From contig OY848917.1 in NCBI GenBank assembly GCA_963693285.1, forward strand, positions 32,375,245-32,439,244: 64,000 nt of DNA. The letters run 5' to 3'. The position numbers were made by a program, and so were the translations under genes. Shown piece after piece: positions 12,110 through 24,998 of this stretch. This stretch comes from Xestospongia muta. Taxonomy: Eukaryota > Porifera > Demospongiae > Haplosclerida > Petrosiidae. Within the stretch, counting starts at the first letter, position 1, and each line of letters starts with the position of its first letter. Below the pieces are notes generated by a model, which saw only the letters and a list, made by a program, of their open reading frames with translations, made no database searches and had not been told where the DNA came from.

Positions 12110-14640
12110 ATAATAATGCCATCAATACAAATAAAACTGTTAAGTGCATAAATAATGTAGTCATTACAAATTTACATTACAATATATCGCATTTACATCC
12201 TATTATATTGTTAAGGGCACATTCAGATGACAAGTATTGACAACACCATCAATGTTGAAATAAAAACAATAGAGTGAACAAAATGACAAAATTACATTCA
12301 ATACACATAGAATTTACATTACATTATATCACATTTACATGCTATTATATTGTAAAGGACACATTCAGATGACAAGTAATGACAACACCAAAAATGTGGA
12401 AACAAAAAACAATAGAGAGTGCACAAAAGGACAAAATTATATTCAATACAAACAGAATTTACATTACAATATATATCACTTACCTGCTATTACGTTATAA
12501 AGGACACATTTAGATGACAAGTAATGACAGCATCAAAAATGTGGAAACAAAAACAATAGAGAATGCACAAATTGACAAAATTGCATTAGATACACTTAAA
12601 GTTTACAATACATTATATATCACTTACTTCCTATTATATTGTTAATGACACATTCAGATCACGAGTAATGACAACACCATAATTGTGGTAACAAAAAAAC
12701 AGTAAAGTGAACAAAATGACAAAATTACATTCAATACACATAGAATTTTCATTACAAAATATCACACTTACTGACTATTATACTGTAAAGGACACATTCA
12801 GATCATGAGTAATGACAGGACAATAAATATGGACACAGAAAACAATAGAGCGAATAAAATGACAAAATTGCATTCAACACACATAGAATTTACGTTACAT
12901 TATATCACACTAATATGGAATTATATTGTAAAGCACATATTCAGATCATGAGTAACAACAGCAAAATGAATGTGGAAACAAAAAACAATAGAGCGAATAA
13001 AATGACAAAATTGCAATTACTACACTTAAAATTTATAATACATTATATATTGCTTACTTCCTATTATATTGTAAAGGACACATTCAGATCACAAGTAATG
13101 ACAACAACATAATTGTGGTAACAAAAAACAGTAGAGTAAACATAATGACAAAATTACATTCAACACACTTAAACTTTACAATAAATTATATATCACTTAC
13201 TTCCTATTATACTGTAAAGGACACATTCAGATCATGAATAATGACCACACTATGAATGTGGAAATAAAAAACAATAGAGCGAATAAAATGACAAAATTGC
13301 ATTCAACACACATAGAATTTACATTACATCATATTACACTTACATGCTATTATATTGTAAAGGACACATTCACATGACAAGTAATGACAGCACCATAAAA
13401 GTGGTAACAAAAAACAATAAAGAGTGCACAAAATGACAAAATTACATTCAATATACTTAAAATTTACAATACATTATATATCACTTACTTCCTATTATAT
13501 TGTAAAGGAAACATTCAGATCACAAGTGATGACAACACAACAAATGTGGAAACAAAAGCAATAGAGTGAACAAAATGGCAAAATTATATTCAATACACTT
13601 AAAATTTACATTACAATATATCACTTACTTCCTATTATATTGTAAAGGACACATTCAGATCATGAGTAATGACAGCACAATGAATGTGGAAATAGAAAAC
13701 AATAGAGCGAATAAAATGACAAAATTGCATTCAACACACATAGAATTTACATTAAATCATATTACACTTACATGCTATTATATTGTAAAGGACACATTCA
13801 GAAGACAAGTAATGACAGGACCACAAATGTGAAAACAAAAACAATAGAGTGAACAAAATCACAAAATTGCATTCAACACACATAGAATTTACATTACATT
13901 ATATCACACTTACATGCTATTATATTGTAAATAACACATTCACATGACAAGTAATGACAGCACCATAAAAGTGGTAACAAAAAACAATAAAGAGTGCACA
14001 AAATGACAAAATTACATTCAAAATTACTTAAAATTTACAATACATTATATATCACTTACTTCCTATTATATTGTAAAGGACACATTCAGATCACAAGTAA
14101 TGACAACACGACAAAAGTGGAAAGAAAACAATGGAGTGAACAAAATCACAAAATTACATTCAACACACTTAAAATTTACATTACAATATATCACACTTAC
14201 AATCTATTATATTATAAAGGACACATTTAGATGATGATGACAAGTAATGACAGCACTATAAAAGTGGTAACAAAACATAATAGAGAGTGCGAAAAAGGAC
14301 AAAATTGCATTAGATACACTTAAAATTTACAATACATTATATAACACTTACTTTCTATCGTATTGTAAATGACACATTCGGATCACAAATAATGACAACA
14401 CAATAAATGTGGTAACAAAAAAAAACAGTAGAGTGAACAAAATCACAAAATTACATTCGATACACATAGAAATTGCATTACAATATATCACACTTACATG
14501 CTATTATATTGTGATGACACATTCAGGTGACAAGTAATGACAATGCCATAATAGTGGTAACAAAAGAAACAGAGTGAAAAAATGACAAAATTACATTTAA
14601 CACACATAAAATTTACATTACAATATATCACACTTACATT
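12110..14640 (+). repeat. 143-bp satellite array, about 17 units
   Basis: The word ACACATTCAGAT or a close variant recurs at about 12221, 12363, 12508, 12652, 12796, 12939, 13082, 13225, 13368, 13513, 13653, 13796, 13938, 14083, 14225, 14376 and 14521. This gives a unit of 142-145 bp, with one of 151. Each unit carries GACAAGTAATGACA, ACAATAGAGTGAACAAAATG, AATTTACATTACA and CTATTATATTGTAAAGG in the same order. Units differ by about 5-20 percent, and a degraded unit precedes the first. The ACATGCTAT and CTTCCTATT variants are mixed. The units around 13368-13650 and 13938-14220 share private differences, which suggests a four-unit higher-order period. Short open frames inside the array are by-products of the repeat. 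Confidence 0.95.
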
Positions 14641-15504
14641 GTCTTATGAGTGGTGAGCCTGAGGTCATGAAACTATACTAGTAGAATTTGTCAGTATTTA
14701 TATGGATAGCTACATGCATGTTATTTATCTATAGCTTGCTTTATTTGTATTGAGTATAGACTAATCATTGTATTTAACAGTCCATACTGACATAGTAGTA
14801 CAGAATGTGAAGTTTGAATCTATATATAGGGCAATAGATAAAATAGTTTCGTTCATATCTTCATATGACATGAACTAAGATATGACAAGTTGTTGAAAGT
14901 ACTTGTGGTTGTTTATCTCCTTTCTCATAGTGGCTTTAGATACAAAATCTATTGATAACAGCATAACATATTTCACACCTTTCTTGTATGGTACCTGGTA
15001 TGTACTAAGGTCTTCTTTTCTTACTTTGCATTTTTTCCCACCAATAGATGACACGTGTCATTTTTTTGAGCATTGGCAATGTTGTATTGTGTACTACACA
15101 CAACACAATACTTGTTTGTGACACTTGTTCAAATGTCATATTGTGAACTACTAGTCTTTAGTGAATTAGAAGAACACATTATAATATGCCATATAGTTGA
15201 TTAAAATTAAGGGACTCAAAATGTCTTATGTTTTCGTGAACATGTTTGGGTATGGTCTTCCTAGACATTTAGATGTATAGGAGAAATACATGTCAATATG
15301 TGTGGTCATGTGAGACTATAAACTGTGTCCAGTCATATCTCTCTAAAATACTTGTTTCTTACCAGTTTCACTTATTCAGACTTTCTTATAAACATGTAAT
15401 CCACATATCATGTATTATAAACACTCAACTAGAACACATGACATATTTGATAACCACACCCCGTGAAAATTGTATATACCTGTTACAATATGTTATCCCA
15501 TTAG
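14641..15504. other. stretch with no recognisable feature
   Basis: This AT-rich sequence lies between two tandem arrays. Two short open frames (about 72 and 91 codons) show no family resemblance. Confidence 0.5.
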
Positions 15505-15805
15505 TACATATTCGTAGTGACTGTAGGTGTCCATATTACAATATCTAGTTTGTTTATCATATCATGTATATTATTATATATTCATAGTCACTGTGGGTGT
15601 TCATATAATTATAGTGACTGTAGGTGTCCATATTACAATATCTAGTTTGTTTATCATATCATGTATATTATTATAATTATATTCATAGTCACTGTGGGTG
15701 TTCATATAATTATAGTGATTGTAAGTGTCCATATTACAATATCTAGTTTGTTTATCATATTATGTATATTATTATATATTCATAGTCACTGTGGGTGTTC
15801 ATATA
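15505..15805 (+). repeat. three-copy tandem repeat of about 100 bp
   Basis: The phrase CACTGTGGGTGTTCATAT occurs at about 15589, 15690 and 15787. It alternates with GTGACTGTAGGTGTCCATAT and a block reading TATCTAGTTTGTTTATCATA. Copies are more than 90 percent alike and differ mainly by short TTATAA insertions. Confidence 0.9.
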
Positions 15806-15885
15806 TGTTTATTACTAGTCACAAGATCTATGAATATTATGTTGAATGTTAATTACTTGTTTACAGTATTTTATTTTATACTTAG

Positions 15886-16080
15886 AAACACATCCTAAGA
15901 AACTTCAACAAGACCTTGCTCCCATTAAATACAAATGGAGACAGATTGGTAAAGGCTTAGAGATATCTCATAGTACAATATAATCAATAAACAGAAATCC
16001 TCAATACGATGACACTCTCAAGTTAACAAGATACTTCAGATCTGGATTTATATCAAGAACATTTACAGTGTGGTCTCTAT
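15886..16080 (+). pseudogene. decayed Death-domain exon, detached from the main gene
   Basis: After a pyrimidine-rich tract ending in TTAG, the frame starts with two carried bases and reads HPKKLQQDLAPIKYKWRQIG and then KGLEIS. A TAA replaces a Gln codon, after which it continues SINRNPQYDD. This tracks the intact Death exon at 62,439-62,779 (QPKK, PIQYEWREIG, LEIP, NPRYND) position by position with the same entry phase. It lies about 43 kb upstream of the nearest homologous Death exon, between two tandem arrays. It is a dead copy of a Death-domain exon, either the remnant of another gene of the same family or a dispersed duplicate. Confidence 0.8.
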
Positions 16081-16399
16081 GTTGTTTTGTTATTACATCT
16101 CCTTACTTTTCTATATAATTTTGTTAATACATTTTGTCATTTTGTTAGAATAAATGTGATTTTTCAAAATATAAACATACTAAGGGGACTATCTACATGT
16201 ACAAGATTATTTGTTCATTTGGTTTACATTATACACAACAATAACGTCTACTTCACTTTGTCTATAAACTATCAATGATCATAGTAGACATATAAACTAA
16301 TATGACCACTGACATTGACTCTCATATATGTATAATAATTTAATACAGACTACCACGAGTTATAATACAAAAACAAATTTAAAATAATTTTTTCAGTAT

Positions 16400-17592
16400 T
16401 GGTAACATTTTGGAGACTATACAGTGGTTGCTTTTTGAAATTGAGAACATGTCTGAGACTGAGAATAGATAATTATACCAATAATTAATATAAAAAATAT
16501 CTGACAGCTGACCTATTGAGACTTGACTGTAGTTGCATTTTGAGACTAAGAACGTGTTCAAGACTGAGTACTAAAGGCTAGTTATTATACCAATGAATAA
16601 TATAAAAAGATAACAGACAAAATTGACCTATTGGAGACTTGACAGTCATTGCCCTTTGAGACTGAGAATGTGTACAAGACTGAGTACTAGAGGCTAGATA
16701 AGTATACCAATAATTAATATAAAAGATAACAGACAAACTGACCTTTTGAAGACTTGACAGGTGTTGCCTTTTAAAATTGAGAACATGTCTGAGAGTGTGT
16801 ACTAGAGGCTAAATTATTATACCAATGAATAATATAAAAAATAACAAACAAACTGACCTATCGCAGACTTGACAGTGGTTGCTTTTTCAGATTGAGAATG
16901 TGTCCGAGACTGAGTACTAGAGGCTAGATTATTATAACAATGAATAATATAAATGATAACAGACAATCTGACCTATTGGAGACTTGACTGTGATTGCATT
17001 TTGAGATTGAGAATGTGTCTGAGGCTGAGTACTAGATGCTAGATTATTATACGAATGAATAATATAAACAATAACAGACAAATAGACCTATTGGAGACTT
17101 GGAGATACCTGCAGCACCTGATGTCCAAGACTGAGTATTAGAGGCTAGATTATTATACCAATGAATAATATAATATAACAGATACACTGACCTATTGGAG
17201 ACTTGACAGTGGTTGCATTTGAGATTAGGAATGTGTCTGAGACTGAGTACTAGAGGCTAGATTATTATACCAATGAATAATATAATATAACAGATACACT
17301 GACCTATTGGAGACTTGACAGTGGTTGCATTTGAGATTAGGAATGTGTCTGAGACTGAGTACTAGAGGCTAGATTATTATAACAATTAATAATATTAAAG
17401 ATAACAGACAAACTGACCTATCGAAGTCTTAACTGTAGTTGCTTTTTGAGACTGAAAACGTGCCCAAGACTGAGTACTAGAGGCTAGATTATTATACCAA
17501 TCATAATGAATACTATAAAGGATAACAGACAAACAGACCTATTGGAGACTTGGAGATACCTGCAGCACGTGATGTCCGAGACTGAGTATCTA
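16400..17592 (+). repeat. 115-bp tandem array, about 11 units
   Basis: The word GACTTGACAGTGGTTGC or a variant recurs at about 16413, 16520, 16635, 16751, 16866, 16981, 17095, 17200, 17312, 17426 and 17547. Each unit also contains GACTGAGTACTAGAGGCTAG, ATTATACCAATGAATAATAT and GATAACAGACA. Two units (about 17095 and 17547) have a shortened variant core with GGAGATACCTGCAGCAC in place of the usual middle. The two units from about 17,165 to 17,390 are almost identical, pointing to a very recent single-unit duplication. Confidence 0.93.
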
Positions 17593-18512
17593 ATCTTATT
17601 GTACCTTTCAGAATGACTGCAATAATGACGTTTAGTAGTCTTGACTGAGTTCTTACTTTTGACAAGTACAAATGTGGTCGGATACTCATAGCCACACCTA
17701 CTTAGCTGTGATTCTATTTTATCTATGCTAACATTAGAATACTTACCTTACATGCAAGTCTTCTTGACACTGAATTATCCAATAATGAGTAGAATCATTT
17801 AAAGTGTTTCTATTTGTCTTGTTGGGAGTATTCCTAATTACTTTTTTGGCTACTGGCACTAAAGATTAAAAATAACATTTATTGTTATATATTTCAACCA
17901 CACAGTATTAGTACTGTTTGATATTGTAAACTTTTTATCACAATAATTCATGGCTTGTGTACCAGTACCAAACCATATAATAATATTCATTCATTATACC
18001 TTCTGTTATTACATACATGAGGTATTATACTTTGCCAGAGCTGCCATCTGACAATGGGGCCATAAATGTGCTCTATGGTTCCATACCAGCTTGGAGCACC
18101 TGACATTGTCCTTCTCAGGCTTGGTATAGACTTCCTGTATTGAAACATCCAAAGGTGTTTTTGATTCTAACACAAGTAGAACAGGCAGTGGAAGCTCGTG
18201 GACTTCATTCACACCAACGAATAAAAAACACATGCACTACTTGTTATTCAATTAAAAATGATGCGAATAGAAATAGAACACTACCAAACGACTAGTCAAC
18301 TGCAACTCGATCTTATGTATACGTCAAAATGAGATTGTTTAACATCCGTACAAGCCTTTTCGCAACAGAGTTGGCCTTCGCTGCTTTTTGAAGAGGAAGT
18401 TTTCTACCAGTACACTCAGCCATGTAAAAGCGTGCAAGTTTAGTCTCGCCTATAATTAAACTACATCATCCTCTAAGAGTTCATTAGTATAATTACAAAA
18501 CTCAGACTTATT
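17593..18512. other. spacer before the CACTA-like relic
   Basis: No convincing gene is seen. A 74-codon minus-strand open stretch at 18,009-18,233 has protein-like composition but matches no family I know. This spacer may hold the unrecognised left end of the transposon that follows. Confidence 0.4.
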
Positions 18513-21500
18513 ATGGAGGGTAGCTCATCTCCTAGTTTTATTTCAACCTTAAGTGACTCTGAAGCAGATCCTTTAAATGAGGAAAGCATTGATTTGGATG
18601 ACGAAGTTTGCTTCGAGATAGAGTCAATTTGCAGTAACGTGACTAACAGTGATTCCATTCCATCAGACATCAATCTATTAGATTTTGAGGAGGAAGATCA
18701 TTCTGATAAAGGAAATCTAGATAAAAAAGATCCTGAAACCAGTTTGTCAGAGTGTCTGATTGAAGATTCTTTTGAGGACAAGCTCCTTTTCACTGGTTCA
18801 TTGATAACTCTCCTTCAGTTGTCATTATTTTACAGTTTGTTCTGAGGTACATACATGGACACAAACATAATAGATAATAAACACATATATACACATGTAT
18901 AATCAATACCTTGTATTGAGTGTGTGTATGTGTGTGTACTAACTATTTTTAAAGCTTGTACAGATATCAACTTACTTCTGTTGTATTTGATGATCTGTTG
19001 AAACTACTTTGTTTGCTTCTACTAATTCCTAATTCATATGTAAAGTCAATGTACAGTATAAAAAAGTTATTTGAGTCATTGTTTCCCCATATTGGTTACA
19101 GATGTCACCAATACTGTGCTTATTGCCACTCACTGTTGACTGACAATGTTTATTATCATGGTGAAAGCAATGTTAAGGAGTTTTGATTGCCAATATTGAT
19201 AATCAGTTAAAAGCTAAGTTCATGCAAAGGTAAAGTAGATATTTATATAAAAGTGAATGCCTTTAAAAAGATGAGCTAATTAGACAAATTACTGTATGTT
19301 CCATCACAAAATTATTTATTCCATGATATTGTATATGATGTATTTATTTTGCTACTATTCAGACCCAGAATTTAATAAATTGTTGATTATGAAGCATTCA
19401 GATTTTTCTGTGAGACATGATATATATGATGGAATGGAGTACAAAAAACTCACTATGCATGGTGGATTCTTATGCAAAGATACAAATCCTTATAATTTGT
19501 CCTTCATAATAAGTACAGACAGAGTCCCTCTATTTAAATCCTCAAGTATCTGGCCCAACTTTTGGCAATCAATGAGCTTCCAGCTTCTGTCAGATAACAT
19601 CTATTGAAACAGATTTTGTTATTGCTTGTTCATTTTTAGGTTTCATAAGCAAAATAGCCAGCCTTCTTTGTGGAGTGTGGTATGATGGAGAGAAGCCTAC
19701 TATCACAGCTATGTAGTACTACTGCATTTTGCAATGATATTCTGAATGCACATGAATGCAGACTCTGCTCTCCATAGTTGCATGAAATACTATATAAAAA
19801 GGGCACTTCGCACAAGAAAGTGCTTTGTTGCACTACCTATATTTCTTCTTATAATACATATAGGAATTGATGTGGATATTTCAACTGGCATTGCCAAGTG
19901 CAGAGCTATAGTAGTTGTTTGTACTGCTGACCTACTAGCTCATGCATTACTAGTTAATATGAAATCCTTTTCTGGTGAGTATTCTTGTCCCACTTGTACT
20001 GACAGAGGTCAGTACAAGTGGGACAATGGTAACACTCTTCATCGTGTATGGCCAATTGATGCACCTGCATCACTCAGGACAGATGAAAGTGTCAGAATGA
20101 ATATTAGACATACTGTGAGTACTGGAAAGGCAGTAAGTTACAAAGCATATTGCAAATCTCTATTTGAATAATAAAAAATTGTACATTTAAGTAAAACTCA
20201 AAACTAACATGAAAGTACTGTATTTTCAAAATGTCTCAGTTTTTAAACAAATATTGTCTTTGCTAGGTAATGGTTACAAAGGTGTTCCTATTCTAACCAT
20301 TAATTTATAGATCATTTAACCTGGTGGAAGGTATGGTTACTGATTACCCTCATTGTGTTTTGCTTGGTGTCACAAAAATGTTGACTGAGTTGTGGTTATT
20401 AAAAAATACAGAGCAAAAGAGTATTATATTGGAAATAAGGTTTGTTTACTCAGTTCATGCATTTTTGAATTGATTAGACAAACATAGATAGATTTAGTAA
20501 ATGGCTGTCTTATTAGATTAAAGGATCCAGATTTCATTAAGAGAACTCCAAGGAAATTGAACATTGGAAAGGTATTGTACCTGCATTTTTCAATATCTAC
20601 TTCAGGTGTTTATATAGCTTTATTTTTGTGACATGGAAACTGAATTCCAGGCCTGGCTATTATGGTATTCTCCATTGGTACTCACGGACATATTACCAAA
20701 TCCATATTACACTCACTACTGTTATTTAGTTGCTGCTATGTCTATTTTCTAGGCAAAAATATAACAAAAGACAAGCTAAACATGGCTGATAATTTACTCA
20801 ACAGCTTTTGTAGGAGGTTGTATGGTAAATTATGATCAACATGTACAGTGATGCAGGCAGGAGAATACATTACTACATTGTTGATTGTATAGATGTATTT
20901 AATTTAGTCAAGTCACCACACATGTAAATACTATTTATCAATAATTTTAGTATTCAAACGTATGTCTTGTTTACTCAAATTTCAGGACCTAGTGCTGAAA
21001 GAATGAATCTTCACCAGCTGTGACACATAGTATTTTGTGCTCAAAACAGGTGGCCACTATGGGCATATTCTTACTTTGGACTGCATGGAGAAGTTAAAAA
21101 GCTATACCATGGTACAAGAAATATGACTGAACAGGTAATCAAATTTCAAGGTACTTGTAGTTCTTCTCAGGCTAGAGTTTATGCAACAAGTACTTCAAGT
21201 AAAGGATCTAATTGAGTCTTTTGTTAATATGTTAGGTTGTTTTCACCTTTCAAGTAAGTCAGTACCTACCATTACTACAAAGCAGATTTCCCTTACTACT
21301 ATACAGTGTACAAAAAACAGGTATCATATATTTAATAGATAGATGAATAAACACATAGTTGATGTATAAAACATTGGACTTAGTGTAATTACTTTACAAC
21401 CACAATAGGAAGGGAGAACAACACAAAAATAAAATTAAAAATGTGGCACATTGGATCCAGTCAGCTAATCAACCTGCTGGAAGGAGACTTGTTAAGATAA

Positions 21501-22087
21501 GTGTCAAGTTCATGCAATTGCATTCCACAAAAATTGATTATGTTCCTTAGGCTTAAGTTGGTGGGACACAGTGTAATTTACTCACATGAATACAAAAGAC
21601 TTACCAAAAGGAATGATTACACAATCATGTATGGGTCTGTGAAATTTTCTCAAGTCAATACTTTCTAGCTCATTGTGACAAAAACATTGTAATTTTAGTA
21701 CTAATCTAGACAGTTTGGATTACACCAGTTACTGCTATGTCATCATTAATTTTGAACACCTGCTTGAAGCAAAGAAGTTAGATGATGCTAAATTCATCCA
21801 AGTTGAAAATATACAACAGAACGGAAGTGTATTTTTTTAGAAGTTGATGTCAAATCATATGTTGTACACCCTATGTATGATATTTGTATGAATTTGTCAA
21901 GTTAATTGTGGATAAATATTATAATTTTCTTCTGAGTTATTTTGCTATTCCATACATTTCTGTTGTTATTTCACAAATATATAACTCTGTGTATGATGAT
22001 GAAACTGATAAGCAAACAGATATAAAAGACACAGTTACTGATACACTAGCCACAAGTACAGATAGTATCTATTATGCTACTAATTGA
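18513..22087 (+). pseudogene. CACTA-like (Transposase_21-type) transposase relic, multi-exon
   Basis: A chain of blocks in the same order as animal CACTA-like transposases can be followed. 18,513-18,845 encodes an acidic N-terminus (FEEEDHSDK). 19,296-19,607 has HDIYDGMEYKKL, GGFLCKD and DRVPLFKSSSIWPNFW. 19,860-20,171 has DLLAHALLVNMKSFSGEYSC then PTC, a Cys-containing core. About 20,310-20,400 reads VEGMVTDYPHCVLLGVTKML. Near 20,650 is AWLLWYSPLVL. Near 20,790 is LLNSFCRRLYG. Near 20,990-21,135 is GPSAERMNLHQL and then RWPLWAYSYFGLHGEVKKLY. Near 21,600 is KRLTKRNDYTIMYGSVKFSQ. The enzyme would cut and paste DNA through a DDE-type core. Frame changes and stops, for example in the R-x-N-x-H-Q-L block, show it is dead. 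Terminal repeats were not located. Confidence 0.75.
19987..20024 (+). repeat. perfect 17-bp inverted repeat with 4-base loop
   Basis: The arm GTCCCACTTGTACTGAC is followed by AGAG and then its exact reverse complement. It lies inside the Cys-containing block of the CACTA-like transposase (PTCTDRGQYKWDNG), so the hairpin has been imposed on coding sequence. Confidence 0.9.
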
Positions 22088-22479
22088 TGCTATAACTCAC
22101 ATTACATCATGCAAACATTAATACTGGCAACATGTTAGCACAATATTTTCACATGGTGGCTCATGCTGCAAATTGTGCCATTATTGTAATGCAAAAGTAA
22201 CACAGAAATAACACAGAATAACAAAGTGGTTTTTACCCAGGAGGTACTATTGGAGCTGTTCAGTCTGAGAATTGAATTGATGTTATGATTCCTTGACCCT
22301 GAAGTCAGTGGAGCTGTTTGTCCACTTTGTCTTTAGAAAATAGGAAGGATAGACAGTGTCTACTTCCACATTATGTTGTTAAGATAAACTCTGACCACTA
22401 TAGGCTGGGCCTTTCCATGTATGGTATGAGGTGGTATATATCTGCATTCCAGTTGCTGTCAGAAGTGGTTTCAGGAGGA

Positions 22480-23254
22480 GGGGTAATCTTTGCCACTGTC
22501 AGTTATTTCCTTTGCAGGGTTTCTGCCACCAACGAGCATGAGGGTCCATTGGCTTAGTCTTGTACACACACTACACTTTTGCGATGTGGCCAGTCGTGCC
22601 ACACAAAGGACAGTCCACCAGACAATATACTACAGTATATTGTGTAAGCTTCGACTTTTGAGAATACAAAGTAACTGTTGTATTGTATGATCGGCAGGCG
22701 GGTTAGTCAGGAGATCTTGCAAAACTTTGGCTACAGTCTCCATGTCCTAAGCTAGCTATTTTGAAATCTCTTTTACATGTGAGTTCAGTTTCTTGCAATA
22801 GACGTGTCTCTGATAATGAAATCGGTTATCACTAACTCCGCAGACAAGCCTCTCTCGAATCATGTTATTTAAACTTTCTTCAAAGCTTTGAGTGCTGCTA
22901 CACATGCAGTCACTGACTCTCCCTAACGATGTTCTCAGATATAAAATTTACAATTGTATCTCTGTACGATACGCGAATGCCAGGCTTCGAGTTGTAGTGC
23001 GTTTTCAGTAGATGCATGTGTTCAACTGATCAAAGCCATGGAGTTGTAGGCTGAATTAAACTTTTAAGAGTTAGTGTGTGGTTGGGCCACAAACAGTAGT
23101 AGAATTGATCTTTTCTTTTCATTGTTTATGTCGTTCCCTGAAAAGTCGTTACCTAAACGCTCTGTCTACGAGACTATGTCTCCAATGTAGAGTTGAATGA
23201 CGAATGTATCCCAGGAGTTGTCATCTCTGATGGATCAGTTTCATCTCGTCGCCA
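22480..23254 (-). pseudogene. Ty3/Gypsy-type gag relic
   Basis: On the minus strand the sequence reads, with frameshifts, a capsid-like segment IRERLVCGVSDNRF, a Gln/Ala-type helix remnant ETVAKVLQDL, and finally DCPLCGTTGHIAK. The last is the start of a CCHC zinc knuckle whose last Cys is disturbed by a stop. This is the standard order in gag of Ty3/Gypsy LTR retrotransposons, which packages the element RNA. Protease, reverse transcriptase and integrase are not seen. The upstream side carries a primer-binding-like site. The copy is inactive. It is described as a retrotransposon fragment, not as a virus. Confidence 0.65.
23245..23254 (-). promoter_or_regulatory. candidate LTR-retrotransposon primer-binding site
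   Basis: The minus strand reads TATTTGGCGACGAG just 5' of the gag relic. A TGG-initial site directly after an LTR end is the expected place for tRNA priming. The LTR itself would lie at about 23,255-23,450, but a second LTR to confirm its ends was not found. Confidence 0.45.
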
Positions 23255-23453
23255 AATATTCAATAAATTAACTGAGCTAACATATTTGTAAACTAAGTCA
23301 ACAACAATTAACACAACTTACTAAACTTACACGTAAGACTAAAACTGTATAAACAGACTCAAACAAATATTAAATACACAAAATGCTCTATGGATTCACA
23401 CCACAATATAGATATTAATAAGTCCAAAGTTCACTACGTCTTAACCCGTCCAT

Positions 23454-24260
23454 TTGGTGCCATTCCCTGATAACTGGAAACTCTCTCTAGTAATAACTCC
23501 TATTCCTAAAATCCTTCACCATCTTCCTCAACTGACTACCATCAAATTTTACTTCTCTCTCTTGTGTATAAATTTCTTGATCTATCATGAACATCACATC
23601 TTAAACTGGTTATGCAATTTTTGCTCGGCACATAATACTCTTTCTGATTGTCAACATGGATTGAGGCCAAGTTACTCTGTGTAAACAGCTCTAATATCAA
23701 TGACCAACTCATGGCTATCTTCTCTTAATTAAGAATATCCATCTGCATTGTTTTCTTTGATCTCACAAAGTCATCCTTCAACAACCATTTCTGAATTCAT
23801 TCTCCTCTTACAATATTCCTCATCATATCATAGCTAGGCTAAATAGCTAGTGAAGTTGCTGATGGCAACAAGAACTAATCTGATTTTCAAGTAACATGAA
23901 GTAATATTAACAAATTATCACCTTGGCTGTAATATAACCACTTATCCATTTTTAAGATATAAAACTAAATATCTGATCATAGTTCTAAATTTGATTCTTT
24001 TGTTACTTCCCTACCATCTTTATATCTCAATGGTTGTAACCTTGAACATGTTTGATCATACAAATACCTTGGAATCATACTAACTTAAAAATTTTTAGTG
24101 TCTCCACACATCCAATGTATCTGCTCTAGCAAGGAAACCCTTTGTTTGAATTTTCTGTCACTTTTATCATCTGCCCTCATGCTCTGTCATTATTAAACTC
24201 TATAAATTCCAGGTTCTTCCAATCGTAAGTTACTACTCATACCTATTAACTAGGTACTTA
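23454..24260 (+). pseudogene. LINE-type reverse transcriptase relic
   Basis: The sequence begins PDNWKLSLVITPIPK, the fingers motif of non-LTR reverse transcriptases. It continues after frame changes with LSDCQHGLRPSYSV (the Q-x-G-F/L-R-P motif) and, near 24,030-24,120, LNGCNLEHV followed by SYKYLGIILT, the thumb-side motif. The order and spacing match the reverse transcriptase of a LINE element, although the catalytic block (FADD) is not recognisable. Many stops show it is dead. Confidence 0.7.
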
Positions 24261-24998
24261 TATCTATTCAGAATAAGAGCTGGGGATCATCTAGCTATAC
24301 AAGTGAACCCATAGCTACAAGTGCTAGTAGACAACTGAATGATGCTTTATAAACACAACAGTTTATTAAGTTGTTTGAGATAAGCTATTACTTTATGATA
24401 CTTAGTGTTCTTAACAGTTAAATGTACATAAACATAAGCAAACTCATATTCAGTTGTTAATTGCAAAGACAATTTTAAATGATACCTTATAGGCAAAATG
24501 AGAGTGAGTGAAATAAGATGTAGACAAAATGAGAAGGACCCTTATTAAATACTTTATACAGTTTGATCTGGTATGTATTTTACACTCTGTTTCAAGTTCT
24601 AAATGAACACTAACTCAGTATTATAACTCTGACTAAGAATGAGCTAGAGAGAAATGGTTTGTACCATTCAAATCAATAATAACAATAGTTAGCTCTGACA
24701 TCAACACCATCAAGACTATCTTATGATATATTTCTATTTATGATTTATTCTCTCTCTCTCTTTGTTCTATTAGAGACTATATTAATCTATATTGTATCAA
24801 TGAGGAAGGTTTACAATTACTATAACTAATATTATAGCATAATAGGATGAAGAGGTAAGAAATGTTAAAGTAACAAATTATAAACTCAGGTATATAAGTA
24901 CTAATACTTTTTATTGACAAGTTACACCTTTGATTTGTACAAAAGGAGGGGCCAAGAGACAGGCCCCTCACACGTTTTGTCAAATAGGTGTTAAAAGA
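24261..24998. other. stretch with no recognisable gene
   Basis: AT-rich sequence. A short hairpin of GGAGGGGCC against GGCCCCTC near 24,943-24,970 is the only structure seen. Confidence 0.4.

Noticed and set aside
12915..14230. Several open frames of 65-88 codons
   Set aside because: They are read from the 143-bp satellite and repeat with it.
12110..17592. CRISPR-like arrays
   Set aside because: Whole units of 100-145 bp repeat, with no short repeats separated by unique spacers; the DNA is eukaryotic.
18009..18233. 74-codon minus-strand frame with protein-like composition
   Set aside because: No recognised motif and no neighbours on that strand; mentioned only in the spacer entry.
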